The notes under the pieces: generated by a model
Told to the model about the DNA's origin: nothing
Seen by the model: the letters and a program-made list of their open reading frames with translations, nothing else
Database searches by the model: none
Shown: positions 17,762 to 26,947 of the stretch, one piece after another
Numbering within the stretch: the first letter of the stretch is position 1
Layout: each line of letters opens with the position of its first letter
Translations under genes and position numbers: made by a program
Source: Bergeyella_A cardium
GTDB lineage: Bacteria; Bacteroidota; Bacteroidia; Flavobacteriales; Weeksellaceae
Length of the DNA: 64,000 nucleotides
Assembly (NCBI RefSeq): GCF_030012605.2
Contig: NZ_CP114055.2
Direction: 5' to 3' (one strand)

Positions 17762-20164
17762 TTATCTTAAACTAGCTCCAAAGTCTTTCTCAAAGGTTTT
17801 TATGAGGGCGTTCATTACCTCATTAATGTCTTTATCCTCCAGAGTTTTTTCTTCGTTGAGGAGCTCAAAGCTCATCGCATAAGATTTTTTACCTTCTGGG
17901 AGATTCTTGCCCTCATATACATCAAATAGATTGATGGCTCTAAGGTATGGAGATTTATTTTTCTGTGCTGCAGAATAGAGCTCAGCATAGGAAACAGCCT
18001 TATCTACAAGCAGGGCAAGGTCTCTCCGCACGATATTAAACTTCGGAATATCTACAAATTTGAAGTTATCCTTTAGCCTAAGCTGATTGGCTATTTCTAC
18101 TTCTATCTCCGCATAGAAGCAGTCCTGCTCTATATCAAAAGTTTTTAAGAGCTCAGCAGATACTTTGCCTATTCTGGCAATGGTTTTATCGGAGCTCATT
18201 ATCTCAATGGCATCAGTAAAGCGTTTATCGTTAAGAGATTTTTCGGTTGATTGAATGCCGAGCTTCTCCAATAAGATACTCACATAACCTTTGAGGTGAT
18301 AGAAGTTGGTTTCAGATTTAGGCTGGAGCCAATTCTCTCTTAAATCTCTACCAGAAACCAAGATTGCAAGCTGCTTTCTCTCGTTATATTTATCTGTTTT
18401 ATGATAGATTTTTCCGAGCTCAAAGAATTTTATATCTGGATTTTTCCTGTTAATATTATAAGCGGCATTCTCCAAAAGCCCCTCTAAAAGGGAAGTTCGC
18501 ATATAAGCGAGGTCGGAGCTCAGCGGGTTAAGGAGTTTCACGGCAGTTTCAGAAACAAATTTCTCAGCAGTGAGGGAGTTATTCATCACCTCAAAAAAGC
18601 CTTGACTTTGCAATGCTCTTGCCCAAAAGTTTTCAAGAGCATCCTGGTCGTTATTATCCAGTTTTACTGGGGTAAATGAAATCTTTGATGGCGCCTCAAT
18701 CTTATTGTAGCCATAAATTCTGAGAATTTCTTCTATTACATCTATCTCTCGGGTTACATCTGCTCTGTATGCGGGTATGGAGATTTCCAGACCGTTTTGT
18801 ATCTCGTTGATAATTTCTATCTCCAAAGAGCGGAGAATTTCCTTGATTTTCTCTCGGTGTATCTTGGTGCCGAGTATTTCATCTATCTTAGAATACCTTA
18901 AAATCACTTTAAAGTCTTCTATTTTCTTAGGATAATTCTCTAAAAGTTCTCCTACCAATGTGCCTCCTGCCACTTCGGTAATGAGTTGGATAGCGTGGGT
19001 AATGGCTGTCTTGGTATTGTTGGGATCTACCCCTCTCTCAAATCTGAAAGAAGCGTCGGTATTTAGTCCGTGTGCTTTTGCAGCTTTCCTTACTGCTACA
19101 GGATTGAAATACGCACTTTCCAAGAAAATACTCGTAGTTTCTTCGGAAACGCCAGAATCTTTACCTCCCAATACTCCTGCAATGCACATCGGTGAGTTAT
19201 TTCCATCTTTAATGATGATTTCTGAGCCATTTAAGGTTCTTTCTACACCATCCAAAGTTGTGAATTTAGTCCCCGCCGGAAGCGTCCCCACCTTTAGTTT
19301 TTGCATTGCTATTTTATCTGCATCAAAGGCATGAAGCGGTTGCCCTAATCCGTGGAGGATATAGTTGGTAATATCTACAATATTATTGATTGGGCTAAGT
19401 CCAATCGCTTTTAATCTGTTTTGCAGCCACGCTGGCGAGTCTGCTACTTTTACACCTTTTATTATCGCTCCAATATATCTTGGGGTGAGCTCTTCATCTT
19501 CTACCTCGATACTGAAACTGTGCTCTCCCTCAGAAGAGAGAGGCAGGGTTTTTAGTTTTTCAAACTCTGCTTTTAGTTGGTTTGAGGTAAGGAATGCATT
19601 GAGGTCTCGTGCTACCCCATAGTGAGACATTGCGTCGGTACGGTTAGGAGTAAGCCCGATTTCAAAGATTTCATCTTTTTCTATCTCAAAATAGTTGGAA
19701 AAATTACTTCCTACTGTATATTTTTTAGGGTCTAAGACCATTATTCCTCCGTGATCATCGCTTAATCCGAGCTCATCTTCGGCACAAATCATTCCTTGAG
19801 ATACTTCTCCTCTGAGTTTTGCTTCTTTTATCTCGAAGAAATTTCCCGTTTTATCATAGATTTTAGTGCCTACTACTGCTACGGGAACGGTTTGCCCAGC
19901 CTCTACATTAGGCGCACCACAGACGATATGTAGGATATTTCCATTTCCTGTATCTACGGTGGTTAGTTTGAGTTTGTCAGCATTAGGGTGTTTCTCGCAA
20001 GTAAGGACTTTACCTACAACAATCCCTTCCAGACTTCCTCTTATACTCTCATATTTTTCTATACCTTCCACTTCCAAACCTATGTCTGTAAGGTATTCAC
20101 CTACTTTTTCGGTTTTTAAATCGGTTTTAATGAATTCTTTTAACCAGTTGTTAGAAATTTTCAT
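17762..20164 (-). CDS. pheT: Phenylalanyl-tRNA synthetase beta subunit
   Basis: Forms the alpha2-beta2 PheRS. The 800 residues show, in order, the N-terminal tRNA-binding (EMAP-like) domain with GIVVGKVLTCEKHPNADKL, the B3/B4 editing domain around DITNYILHGLGQPLHAFDAD, the B5 domain, the catalytic-like core, and the C-terminal FDX-ACB anticodon-binding domain (FNIVRRDLALLVDKAVSY). Length is normal. pheS is not in the window, as is usual when the two genes are unlinked. Confidence 0.97.
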   Translation of the reverse strand: MKISNNWLKEFIKTDLKTEKVGEYLTDIGLEVEGIEKYESIRGSLEGIVVGKVLTCEKHPNADKLKLTTVDTGNGNILHIVCGAPNVEAGQTVPVAVVGTKIYDKTGNFFEIKEAKLRGEVSQGMICAEDELGLSDDHGGIMVLDPKKYTVGSNFSNYFEIEKDEIFEIGLTPNRTDAMSHYGVARDLNAFLTSNQLKAEFEKLKTLPLSSEGEHSFSIEVEDEELTPRYIGAIIKGVKVADSPAWLQNRLKAIGLSPINNIVDITNYILHGLGQPLHAFDADKIAMQKLKVGTLPAGTKFTTLDGVERTLNGSEIIIKDGNNSPMCIAGVLGGKDSGVSEETTSIFLESAYFNPVAVRKAAKAHGLNTDASFRFERGVDPNNTKTAITHAIQLITEVAGGTLVGELLENYPKKIEDFKVILRYSKIDEILGTKIHREKIKEILRSLEIEIINEIQNGLEISIPAYRADVTREIDVIEEILRIYGYNKIEAPSKISFTPVKLDNNDQDALENFWARALQSQGFFEVMNNSLTAEKFVSETAVKLLNPLSSDLAYMRTSLLEGLLENAAYNINRKNPDIKFFELGKIYHKTDKYNERKQLAILVSGRDLRENWLQPKSETNFYHLKGYVSILLEKLGIQSTEKSLNDKRFTDAIEIMSSDKTIARIGKVSAELLKTFDIEQDCFYAEIEVEIANQLRLKDNFKFVDIPKFNIVRRDLALLVDKAVSYAELYSAAQKNKSPYLRAINLFDVYEGKNLPEGKKSYAMSFELLNEEKTLEDKDINEVMNALIKTFEKDFGASLR

Positions 20165-20302
20165 CTGCTTTAATATAAGTTTTATTCAAAATCTGAGCGA
20201 GCATTAAGCCTTTACATCAGATTTTATAAAGTATTTTTTTTGAATATTCGCTTGATAATAATATTAATATCTGTGTTTATCAGCTGCCAAGGTATTTAAA
20301 AC

Positions 20303-20340
20303 AAATTTGAGATTTGAACTTATCTCCAAATCCCAAATTT
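20303..20340 (-). terminator. Possible terminator after dnaN
   Basis: Imperfect 14-base inverted repeat (AAATTTGAGATTTG against CAAATCCCAAATTT) 18 bases past the dnaN stop, with U-rich flanks. Confidence 0.45.
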
Positions 20341-20358
20341 ATTACAGTATATTTTAAA

Positions 20359-21489
20359 TTATAGTCCAATTACTGGCATAGAAAGCATTAAGATACTCTC
20401 CCCATCTTCTAATCCATCTACTGGTTCTATAATACCTGGTCTATTCGCCTGAGACATCTTAATAACAATATCCTCAGAACCTAATACTGCCAACATTTCG
20501 GATAAGAACTTAGAGCTAAACCCGATATTGATATCTTCACCACTGTAGTCGCAAGGGATTTGCATATTCGCTTTGTTTGCATATTCGGTATCCTCTGCGT
20601 GTAAGTGGAGAATATTGCCTGACAGCTTAAATCTCACTTGATTGGTAGATTTATTAGACATAATAGATGCTCTGCGGATAGAGCTCAGAAGCAAGTTTCT
20701 GTTAATCGTAAGCACATTAGGATTTTCTTTCGGGATTACAGCAGAATAATTAGGATACTTACCATCAATTAATCTACATACCCAAATATGATTACCCAAT
20801 GTGAACTTCGCCATATTCTCATTGAAGTCTATTTTTACTTCTTCATTTGTGGAAGACAGAATACCTTTGAAGATAGACAGTGGTTTTTTCGGCATAATGA
20901 AACTCATTGGCTCATCGGAAGTGATGTCTGTACGCTTATAAACCACTAATCTGTGGGAATCTGTTGCTACAAAATTCGTCTCTTCCTCACCAAACTGGAA
21001 GAGCACCCCTGTCATTACAGGGCGAAGAGAGTCATTACTCGTTGCAAAGAGCGTATTTGCCAATGCTTCAGAAAGCACACCAGACGATACGCTAACGGTT
21101 TTAGCTACATCAAATTCTGGCATATCAGGATAGTCCTCCTCATTATCCAAAGCTACAGCAAAGTTATCTTTCTCATCTAAGATTTCTAACTGCTTACCTG
21201 TACCTTCGTCATTATTCTTTACAGAAAGCGTAAGCGGTTGCTCATTATAGGTTTTCACAAAATCCTGAAAAATCTTTGCTGGAACAGCGATTTTCCCTGT
21301 GTCTTCGGACATCACTTCTAATGAAGTAACCAGTGTAGTCTCTCCATCGGAAGCCGTTACCGTAAGTTTATTCTGCTCTAATTGGAATAAAAAGTTTTCT
21401 AAAATAGGTCTTGATTGTGAGTTAGATATTACTCCACCCACAGTTTGTAATGCCTTTTGTAATTCGCTACTTGAAACTATAAATTTCAT
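20359..21489 (-). CDS. dnaN: DNA polymerase III beta subunit (sliding clamp)
   Basis: The ring clamp that tethers DNA polymerase III to DNA. The 376 residues start MKFIVSSSELQKALQTVGGV and show the three-fold clamp pattern, for example GVLFQFGEEETNFVATDSHR, FIMPKKPLSIFKGIL, and the C-terminal MPVIGL. It is not next to dnaA here. It is monocistronic, with a TATCTTTG promoter box just upstream. Confidence 0.97.
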   Translation of the reverse strand: MKFIVSSSELQKALQTVGGVISNSQSRPILENFLFQLEQNKLTVTASDGETTLVTSLEVMSEDTGKIAVPAKIFQDFVKTYNEQPLTLSVKNNDEGTGKQLEILDEKDNFAVALDNEEDYPDMPEFDVAKTVSVSSGVLSEALANTLFATSNDSLRPVMTGVLFQFGEEETNFVATDSHRLVVYKRTDITSDEPMSFIMPKKPLSIFKGILSSTNEEVKIDFNENMAKFTLGNHIWVCRLIDGKYPNYSAVIPKENPNVLTINRNLLLSSIRRASIMSNKSTNQVRFKLSGNILHLHAEDTEYANKANMQIPCDYSGEDINIGFSSKFLSEMLAVLGSEDIVIKMSQANRPGIIEPVDGLEDGESILMLSMPVIGL

Positions 21490-21506
21490 TTGTAATCAAT
21501 TTGATA

Positions 21507-21514
21507 CAAAGATA
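21507..21514 (-). promoter_or_regulatory. -7 promoter box for dnaN
   Basis: Minus-strand TATCTTTG, 17 bases upstream of the dnaN ATG; the transcript would have a very short leader. Confidence 0.55.
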
Positions 21515-21657
21515 ATAATTTAGTTGAAATATACTTAAAGTGAGTATTTATTTTTACGAATATTTATCTGTAATCCTCGCTCTAAAGATAAAATACACAG
21601 CTTAATATCAGAGTATTATTATTAAAGATACTTTTTTATAAAAATTAAATTTTAACA

Positions 21658-22863
21658 TTATTTTATAGGTGTTCTAAACTCACCATAGCTCAAAATAGCA
21701 TCATAGTTTTTTCCAAATGGGCGATAGTAGAGCAATGCCTGATACAGATTTTCGGTTTGCCAGAAATTACCATTTATCTCGCCATAGTCTGGAGCTTCAT
21801 TAGGTGATTGAGTAGCCAGAATATAGTTGTAAAAACCTTGTTTAAGGTAGATTTTGGCTTCGTACATTTTCAAGGTTTCATTATAAAACATTTGGTTTGT
21901 CTTGCTGGGCTGGAAGTCATTAAACCCTCCAAGTACGAATATATTTTTATTCACCGGTTCTGAGGGCAGATAGAAATGCACCCAAGAATAATCCCCTTCT
22001 TTATCTGGGTTTCGCTCAATACCAGTATCCGTCCTTCGGAAGTAGTAAGCTCCATTTACATCAGGCTGATACTGATAGCTGAGAGGGGAAGTCCACACAG
22101 GATGAAGATGAGTATGAAAGACTCCTTCTCTATTTTCAGCTTGAGCCATGGTGTCAAAAGACTGGTCTATCATTCTATTATTAAAGTAGTAGAATTCATT
22201 ATTCCCCGCAAAAGCCAAGTTCATTTGCTGGAAGAGGAGCTTATTCCCCAAAGCAGAAGTCGGTTTCAGGTTGGTTAGCATACTCTGCCAATTATTATTT
22301 TGCATTAGGCTAAGGCTCATCGAGCTGATATTATTCGTTAGATTATTCCCAAGCACCTGCACCTGTATTCTCTGGTTGAGATGAGAATTTTTCGTCTCTT
22401 GCAACCTCGAAACATTAATACCGATATTAGCATTCTTCTCCACGATGCAAAATCGCTTTGTGAATAGTGGCTTATCTGGATTATCCTTATAAACGATGAT
22501 TTCAAAATTCCCAGATATAATAGGCTGCATCTTCTCATTAGGAAACTGAAGCTCGTAGTGAGTATATTTCTGATGGGTATTAAATGAATACTGAAAATGC
22601 TCTATCAAGGCATTAAGATTTCCTTTTGCATACTCGGTAAAGAAGAGGTTATCATCATTCCAGTCTCTATCAAAATGTTTAAATGTATAGCGATAGACCG
22701 TACTTTGGTTAGACAGGTCATCAAATTTTAAAACCAATTGTTCACCGAAGCTAATAATAGGCGTATGGTCATTCGTATTTGGGTTGAAGAGCTGTATGCC
22801 ATTAATCTCTTGCCCAGAAAGCATTACTGAGATAAGAGAAAGCATTAAAATAAACTTTTTCAT
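21658..22863 (-). CDS. Type IX secretion system plug-family protein (formerly DUF5103)
   Basis: A secreted 401-residue protein: signal peptide MKKFILMLSLISVMLSGQ, then the DUF5103 pattern with GEQLVLKFDDL, YTFKHFDRDWNDDNLFFTEY and NFEIIVYKDNPDKPLFTKRF. Toward the C-terminus is an E-set-like stretch (FVLGGFNDFQPSKTNQMFY). The family is described as a plug domain protein of the T9SS translocon, which would fit an outer-membrane secretion role. A T9SS-sorted cargo protein is encoded at 35.7 kb. Confidence 0.85.
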   Translation of the reverse strand: MKKFILMLSLISVMLSGQEINGIQLFNPNTNDHTPIISFGEQLVLKFDDLSNQSTVYRYTFKHFDRDWNDDNLFFTEYAKGNLNALIEHFQYSFNTHQKYTHYELQFPNEKMQPIISGNFEIIVYKDNPDKPLFTKRFCIVEKNANIGINVSRLQETKNSHLNQRIQVQVLGNNLTNNISSMSLSLMQNNNWQSMLTNLKPTSALGNKLLFQQMNLAFAGNNEFYYFNNRMIDQSFDTMAQAENREGVFHTHLHPVWTSPLSYQYQPDVNGAYYFRRTDTGIERNPDKEGDYSWVHFYLPSEPVNKNIFVLGGFNDFQPSKTNQMFYNETLKMYEAKIYLKQGFYNYILATQSPNEAPDYGEINGNFWQTENLYQALLYYRPFGKNYDAILSYGEFRTPIK

Positions 22864-22890
22864 AAGGAAGGCTTGAGTTGAGATAGTAGA

Positions 22891-22914
22891 AACTCCCCAG
22901 CATATTGGGGAGTT
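22891..22914. terminator. Hairpin between the thioredoxin-fold and T9SS plug genes
   Basis: AACTCCCCA pairs perfectly with TGGGGAGTT across a 6-base loop. On the minus strand it follows the thioredoxin-fold gene; the U-run is weak on that strand and better on the plus strand. Confidence 0.6.
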
Positions 22915-22920
22915 TTATTT

Positions 22921-23478
22921 TTATTTCCATTTGATATTACACCCCATACTTGGCCGTTGATTTTCGTCCTGAGGCTCTCCTGCCAGCAGATTTTCAAAGG
23001 CGATGATGAGGTCTTCACCCGTAATCTCTTTTGAATTGCCAGGTCGGGAATCATCCATTTGCCCACGATAGACGAGGTCGAGTTTATCATCAAAGAAGTA
23101 GAAATCTGGCGTGCAAGCCGCATCATAGGCTTTTGCAATGCTCTGGCTCTCATCATAGAGGTAAGGAAAATCAAATCCCTTCTCTATCTGAAATTCTATC
23201 ATCTTCTCTGGAGCATCCGCAGGGTATTGCACTATGTCATTAGAATTAATTGCGATAAACTCAATCCCTTTCTCTTGATAATCCTCATAAAGTTCTGTGA
23301 GTTTATCAATAATATGAAGGACGAAAGGGCAGTGATTACACATAAAGATAACCAGTGTTCCTTTCTCGCCTTTCAGGTCGTTGAGTGATTGCACTTCATT
23401 GGATTTTGACGGATTCGGTAGCTCAAAATAAGGCGCCTTTGTGCCTAATGCAAGCATATTAGATGGTGTTCTTGCCAT
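22921..23478 (-). CDS. Thioredoxin-fold (AhpC/redoxin-like) protein
   Basis: A 185-residue cytoplasmic protein with redoxin fold: APYFELPNPSKSNEV, then LVIFMCNHCPFVLHIIDKL with a CxxC motif (CNHC), and AACTPDFYFFDDKLDLVYRG. This matches the thioredoxin-family proteins often annotated as redoxin or alkyl-hydroperoxide-reductase/TSA-like in Bacteroidota. I start at MARTPSNMLALG (23478). The longer in-frame reading to 23640 is antisense to miaA and looks non-coding. It lies 14 bases after miaA and is probably co-transcribed with it. Confidence 0.85.
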   Translation of the reverse strand: MARTPSNMLALGTKAPYFELPNPSKSNEVQSLNDLKGEKGTLVIFMCNHCPFVLHIIDKLTELYEDYQEKGIEFIAINSNDIVQYPADAPEKMIEFQIEKGFDFPYLYDESQSIAKAYDAACTPDFYFFDDKLDLVYRGQMDDSRPGNSKEITGEDLIIAFENLLAGEPQDENQRPSMGCNIKWK

Positions 23479-23492
23479 TGTATTCTCTTTTT

Positions 23493-24383
23493 TTATTGGA
23501 GCAAAGATAAGGATTCTTCCAAAGGATTGAGATAGCCCACCCAATGAATATCCTCTTCCCCTCTGTACCAAGTCAGCTGCCTCTTGGCAAAGCGGCGAGA
23601 GTTCTTTTTTATCTCCGAAATGGCAAAATCCAAGCTCCACTCTCCCGAAAGATACTTGAAAATCTCCGTATAGCCCACCGTCTTCAGGGCTACCGAGTCC
23701 TTATATGGCAAAAGGCTTTTCACCTCATCTACCAGCCCATTTTCTATCATTTGCTCCACCCTGAGGTTTATCCTTTCATAAATCACCTCACGAGGGGCTT
23801 CTATCCCGATTCTCAGCGTTTGAAAATCCCTTTTTGCTTTGGGAAAGGCTATAAGCTGAGAATATTTCTCACCCGTTTGCCAAATAACATCTATTGCTCT
23901 GAGCAATCGGCGCGGGTTTTCCAAATCCACCCTATGATAATAGTCCTCATCAAGGTTTTTTAATAGACCTTGAAGCTGTGCTAAGCCCTCCTCTTTCCAG
24001 ATTTTTTGGAGCTTTCTTTGGTTTTCCTCATTCGCCTCTGGGAGGTCATTCAACCCCCGTATCAATGCCTTTTCATACATCATACTCCCCCCAACCAAAA
24101 CGATATTATCATAAGTCTGGAAAAGTTCATCTATCTTCTTCAAGGCATCGATTTCAAACTGCCCGATAGAATATGAATCCTCCACCGAAAGATGCCCCAC
24201 AAAATGGTGCCTAGCCAAGCCGAGCTCCGCCACCGTAGGAGCTGCCGTACCAATGGGCATCTCCCTAAAAAACTGACGAGAATCGCAAGAAATAATCTCA
24301 GCACCCAGCGCCCTTGCAAGCCCTATAGCGAGTTTCGTCTTGCCTATCCCCGTAGTACCAACAATAGAAATAATCCTTTTCAC
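23493..24383 (-). CDS. miaA: tRNA dimethylallyltransferase
   Basis: Transfers a dimethylallyl group to A37 of tRNAs that read UNN codons. P-loop GTTGIGKT is followed by IISCDSRQFFREMPIGTAAP, the family's substrate-binding block, then NPRRLLRAIDVI and FAKRQLTWYRGE. Starts are GTG only: GTG at 24383 (VKRIISIVG) or GTG at 24398 with five extra residues. A minus-strand TATATTTG box overlaps 24388-24395, so 24383 is favoured. That would make the mRNA nearly leaderless, unless the box is fortuitous. Confidence 0.92.
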   Translation of the reverse strand: MKRIISIVGTTGIGKTKLAIGLARALGAEIISCDSRQFFREMPIGTAAPTVAELGLARHHFVGHLSVEDSYSIGQFEIDALKKIDELFQTYDNIVLVGGSMMYEKALIRGLNDLPEANEENQRKLQKIWKEEGLAQLQGLLKNLDEDYYHRVDLENPRRLLRAIDVIWQTGEKYSQLIAFPKAKRDFQTLRIGIEAPREVIYERINLRVEQMIENGLVDEVKSLLPYKDSVALKTVGYTEIFKYLSGEWSLDFAISEIKKNSRRFAKRQLTWYRGEEDIHWVGYLNPLEESLSLLQ

Positions 24384-24398
24384 CCCACAAATATACAC

Positions 24399-24656
24399 CG
24401 TAGCCGGTGAGGCATTTAATTTTTTTAATAATAAAATAAATTTCTATCCAACGGAATTAGTACCAACCCAATGGATACGCCGTAGCCGGTGAGGCATTTA
24501 ATTTTTTTAATAATAAAATAGATTTCTATCCAACGGAATTAGTACCAACCCAATGGATACGCCGTAGCCGGTGAGGCATTTAATTTTTTTAATAATAAAA
24601 TAGATTTCTATCCGACAGAATTAGCACCAACCCAATGGATACGCCGTAGCCGGTGA
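24399..24656. repeat. 82-bp tandem repeat, three copies plus a partial fourth
   Basis: Copies begin at 24399, 24481 and 24563, exactly 82 bp apart, each opening with CGTAGCCGGTGAGGCATTTA. A truncated fourth starts at 24645. Copies 1 and 2 differ at one base and copy 3 at a few. Each unit has a poly-T/AT segment and an imperfect hairpin (TATCCAACGG with CCAATGGATA). No ORF, no variable spacers and no homology to the flanking genes is seen. The following 24657-24792 holds no gene. Confidence 0.9.
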
Positions 24657-24792
24657 TACACCTACTTGCGTGGGGAGTACACTTAGCCAGAATAACTACC
24701 CACTCTGTAGCTGATGGAGATTTTTTAATAGTCAATGACTACCCTTTAAGAGATTTTACAAAGGAAATGCCCCTGTAATCAGAGGCTTTGTT

Positions 24793-25104
24793 TTAATTTA
24801 ATGTATTATTTGTTTTAAGAGACCAGATATGGAAGCGATTAATCTCTTTCATCAGTTTTGAAAGGCAGAGTGAGAGGATAGCAATGTCATCCGTAACGCC
24901 AAAGAATGGGATGAACTCAGGAATAAGGTCTATCGGAGAGATAATGTAGATAATACCGAGCAAAGGGAGGAGGATATTCAGGGTTTTGGGTTTGTACTCG
25001 CCCTTAATCCAAAGCCCTATCATACGGAGGAGACTGGGGATTTTCCTTATTTCCTTTCGGTTTTTGTAGGCTTGTTTTATCAAGTATAGTTTTGAATATT
25101 TCAT
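24793..25104 (-). CDS. DUF1232 (YkvA-like) membrane protein
   Basis: A 103-residue protein with a basic N-terminal part and the DUF1232 signature: LLPLLGIIYIISPIDLIPEF then FIPFFGVTDDIAILSL. It is probably a membrane protein with one or two short helices. The function is unknown. It lies 49 bases before a TlpA-like gene on the same strand. Confidence 0.85.
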   Translation of the reverse strand: MKYSKLYLIKQAYKNRKEIRKIPSLLRMIGLWIKGEYKPKTLNILLPLLGIIYIISPIDLIPEFIPFFGVTDDIAILSLCLSKLMKEINRFHIWSLKTNNTLN

Positions 25105-25153
25105 TTTATTATGATTAGCGATGGCAGGATAGCAGAATCTATACCAAAGGTTT

Positions 25154-25693
25154 TTAGTGGGAAAGGTTGTCTATAAACTGATGGATATTGGAGGAATTCC
25201 AGTCAAGGGCGCCTGTTTCTTTCTTGAGAATCTGTCCCCGATTGCTGATAATAAAAGTAGTGGGGAAGGATTTCGGGAGGAGCTTGTCGGAAATAGGACT
25301 TTCAGCGATGTATACAGGAGCGGTGTATTTATTTTCCTCCAAAAACTTGCGTACGGCAGGCTCTTCATCTTGCATTGCGATAAGGACGAAGTTGAGTTTA
25401 TCCTTTTTAGCCTCGTAGAGTTTTTGTATGCTGCCCCACTCTTGCCTGCACGGAGGGCACCAAGTGCCCCAGAAGTTGAGGAAGAGCATTTCATCTTTAA
25501 AGTCTGCCAAATTGGCATTGGGGGTATTAATACCTTTTAATGAGATATTATAATCGTCGGCTGAAATGCTTACAGCTTCCTGAACTTTGGCTATGGGGAG
25601 AAAGAGCTCTTGAAGTTTTTCCCTCACAGAGGGTACAAGGAATACAATAGCGATGATAAGTGCAATAATAGCGTACAGAATATTCTTTTTCAT
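25154..25693 (-). CDS. TlpA family disulfide reductase
   Basis: Membrane-anchored periplasmic thioredoxin-like protein. From MKKNILYAIIALIIAIVFLV (one N-terminal membrane segment) it continues to LFLNFWGTWCPPCRQEW with a WCPPC active site, and FPTTFIISNRGQILKKE with the cis-Pro loop (FPTT). I chose 25693 over the in-frame ATG at 25720 because it places the hydrophobic segment at the N-terminus. Such proteins reduce apocytochromes or other periplasmic disulfides; the target is unknown here. Confidence 0.87.
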   Translation of the reverse strand: MKKNILYAIIALIIAIVFLVPSVREKLQELFLPIAKVQEAVSISADDYNISLKGINTPNANLADFKDEMLFLNFWGTWCPPCRQEWGSIQKLYEAKKDKLNFVLIAMQDEEPAVRKFLEENKYTAPVYIAESPISDKLLPKSFPTTFIISNRGQILKKETGALDWNSSNIHQFIDNLSH

Positions 25694-25771
25694 AGGCTTG
25701 GAATAAAAGAAAAGAGCCAAGAAAAAGGAAATATATCCCTCATCCTTGGTTCTTTTTATGGTGGTTTGATA

Positions 25772-26341
25772 TTAAATCAGATCTAAAATCTCGGCAATAG
25801 TGTCTTTACCTTTGTTCTTCGCGTAATAAACCTGAAGGTCGTTATAAAACTGCTCACGAGGGTAGTTTTCTGGGTCTGCCTTAAACTTTTTAAGGAGTTC
25901 TACGCCATAAGCGGGTCTTGGTCCCCAAGTATTGATAACTTCATAATTTTCATTGAGGATGAGTACCTTTGGAATTGCTTGTGCACCGTTGGTGAGGAAT
26001 TGGTCTATCAAGGAGTGGTCGGAATCGCGATAGAAGAATCTCACTTCATTTTCTCCCTCAAAAAACTGGTTGATGACAGGAGCACTCTGGCTGGAATCTC
26101 CGCACCACGCCTCGGTGATGATAAGGATTTTACCTTTGAAATTTTTGTTTTTAAGAGCCTGTACATCTTCCTCTGATTTCTTAAAGGTCTTAATCGCTCT
26201 ATTCATCCTTTGCAGAGCGAGCTCATAGTATTGTTTTTTATCTACTTCGTCTTGGTTTTTAGGATTGTTGAGTTTTTCTTCTGCGTCTTTTAGGTATTCG
26301 CTAAATGAAACTGCCTTGTCCCAATACTGTTTAATACTCAT
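25772..26341 (-). CDS. Thioredoxin family protein with degenerate active site
   Basis: A 189-residue cytoplasmic protein. A long charged helical N-terminal part leads into a thioredoxin fold: KGKILIITEAWCGDSSQSAPV, then QAIPKVLILNENYEVINTWG. The usual CxxC is CGDS, so only one cysteine of the pair is present and it may act as a monothiol or binding protein. The cis-Pro loop (AIPK) is intact. It lies between two other thioredoxin-fold genes on the same strand. Confidence 0.85.
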   Translation of the reverse strand: MSIKQYWDKAVSFSEYLKDAEEKLNNPKNQDEVDKKQYYELALQRMNRAIKTFKKSEEDVQALKNKNFKGKILIITEAWCGDSSQSAPVINQFFEGENEVRFFYRDSDHSLIDQFLTNGAQAIPKVLILNENYEVINTWGPRPAYGVELLKKFKADPENYPREQFYNDLQVYYAKNKGKDTIAEILDLI

Positions 26342-26374
26342 AGTTTATTTATTTTTTGGGTTTAAGATTATTTA

Positions 26375-26911
26375 TTATTTGATTTTTGATTTAAAGCTTC
26401 GTTGATATTTTTCCCACTGCTCTTTTGTAGAAACTTTCTTATACTCTTCATCTTTTATAAAGGTAAGATATGGCTCTATTTCCTTAGCGGTAAGCGCTCC
26501 TCTCAGATTAGTAATGAGGTCTTGCTTAGCATCAAAGAAAGCAATGGTCGGATAGCTGTATATCCCCATAAATCGGGTGAATTCGTGTATTGTATTCCTT
26601 CCAGAGGTATTTTTTCGGAAGTTAGGATTTGCAAAAGCTACTCCTTTGTAATGCACTGTTTCTGCACCTTCGGCATTGAATTTCACAGGATAGAAGTTCT
26701 CATTAATGAGCTTCACAATTTCGGGATGAGTAAAGGTTGTGCTTGCCATTATCTTGCACGGACCGCACCAATCGGCATATATATCTACCAATATTTTCTT
26801 AGGGCTCTTTTCCTGTGCTTTTACGGCTTCGTCAAAGGTCATCCACTTGATACTTTGGGCTGATGAGAGCTGTGCAAGTATCAGAGATAGAATTAATACG
26901 AGTTTATTCAT
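26375..26911 (-). CDS. Secreted thioredoxin-like protein
   Basis: Signal peptide MNKLVLILSLILAQLSSA, then a thioredoxin fold: FDEAVKAQEKSPKKILVDIY, ADWCGPCKIMASTTF with a canonical WCGPC, and the cis-Pro stretch YSYPTIAFFDAKQDLI. The 178-residue protein is expected in the periplasm or outer surface. It is adjacent to the CGDS-type protein, 33 bases upstream of it on the transcript, and probably in one operon with it. Confidence 0.88.
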   Translation of the reverse strand: MNKLVLILSLILAQLSSAQSIKWMTFDEAVKAQEKSPKKILVDIYADWCGPCKIMASTTFTHPEIVKLINENFYPVKFNAEGAETVHYKGVAFANPNFRKNTSGRNTIHEFTRFMGIYSYPTIAFFDAKQDLITNLRGALTAKEIEPYLTFIKDEEYKKVSTKEQWEKYQRSFKSKIK

Positions 26912-26947
26912 CGTTTTGATATTGATTTATTAAGTATTAAAGTACAA

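Noticed and set aside
23479..23640. A longer N-terminus of the redoxin gene
   Set aside because: The extra residues lie antisense to miaA coding sequence and are not typical of the family; MARTPSNM at 23478 is a better start.
24399..24656. CRISPR array
   Set aside because: The copies are contiguous with no variable spacers and no cas genes are nearby. The same applies to the array at 40843-41030.
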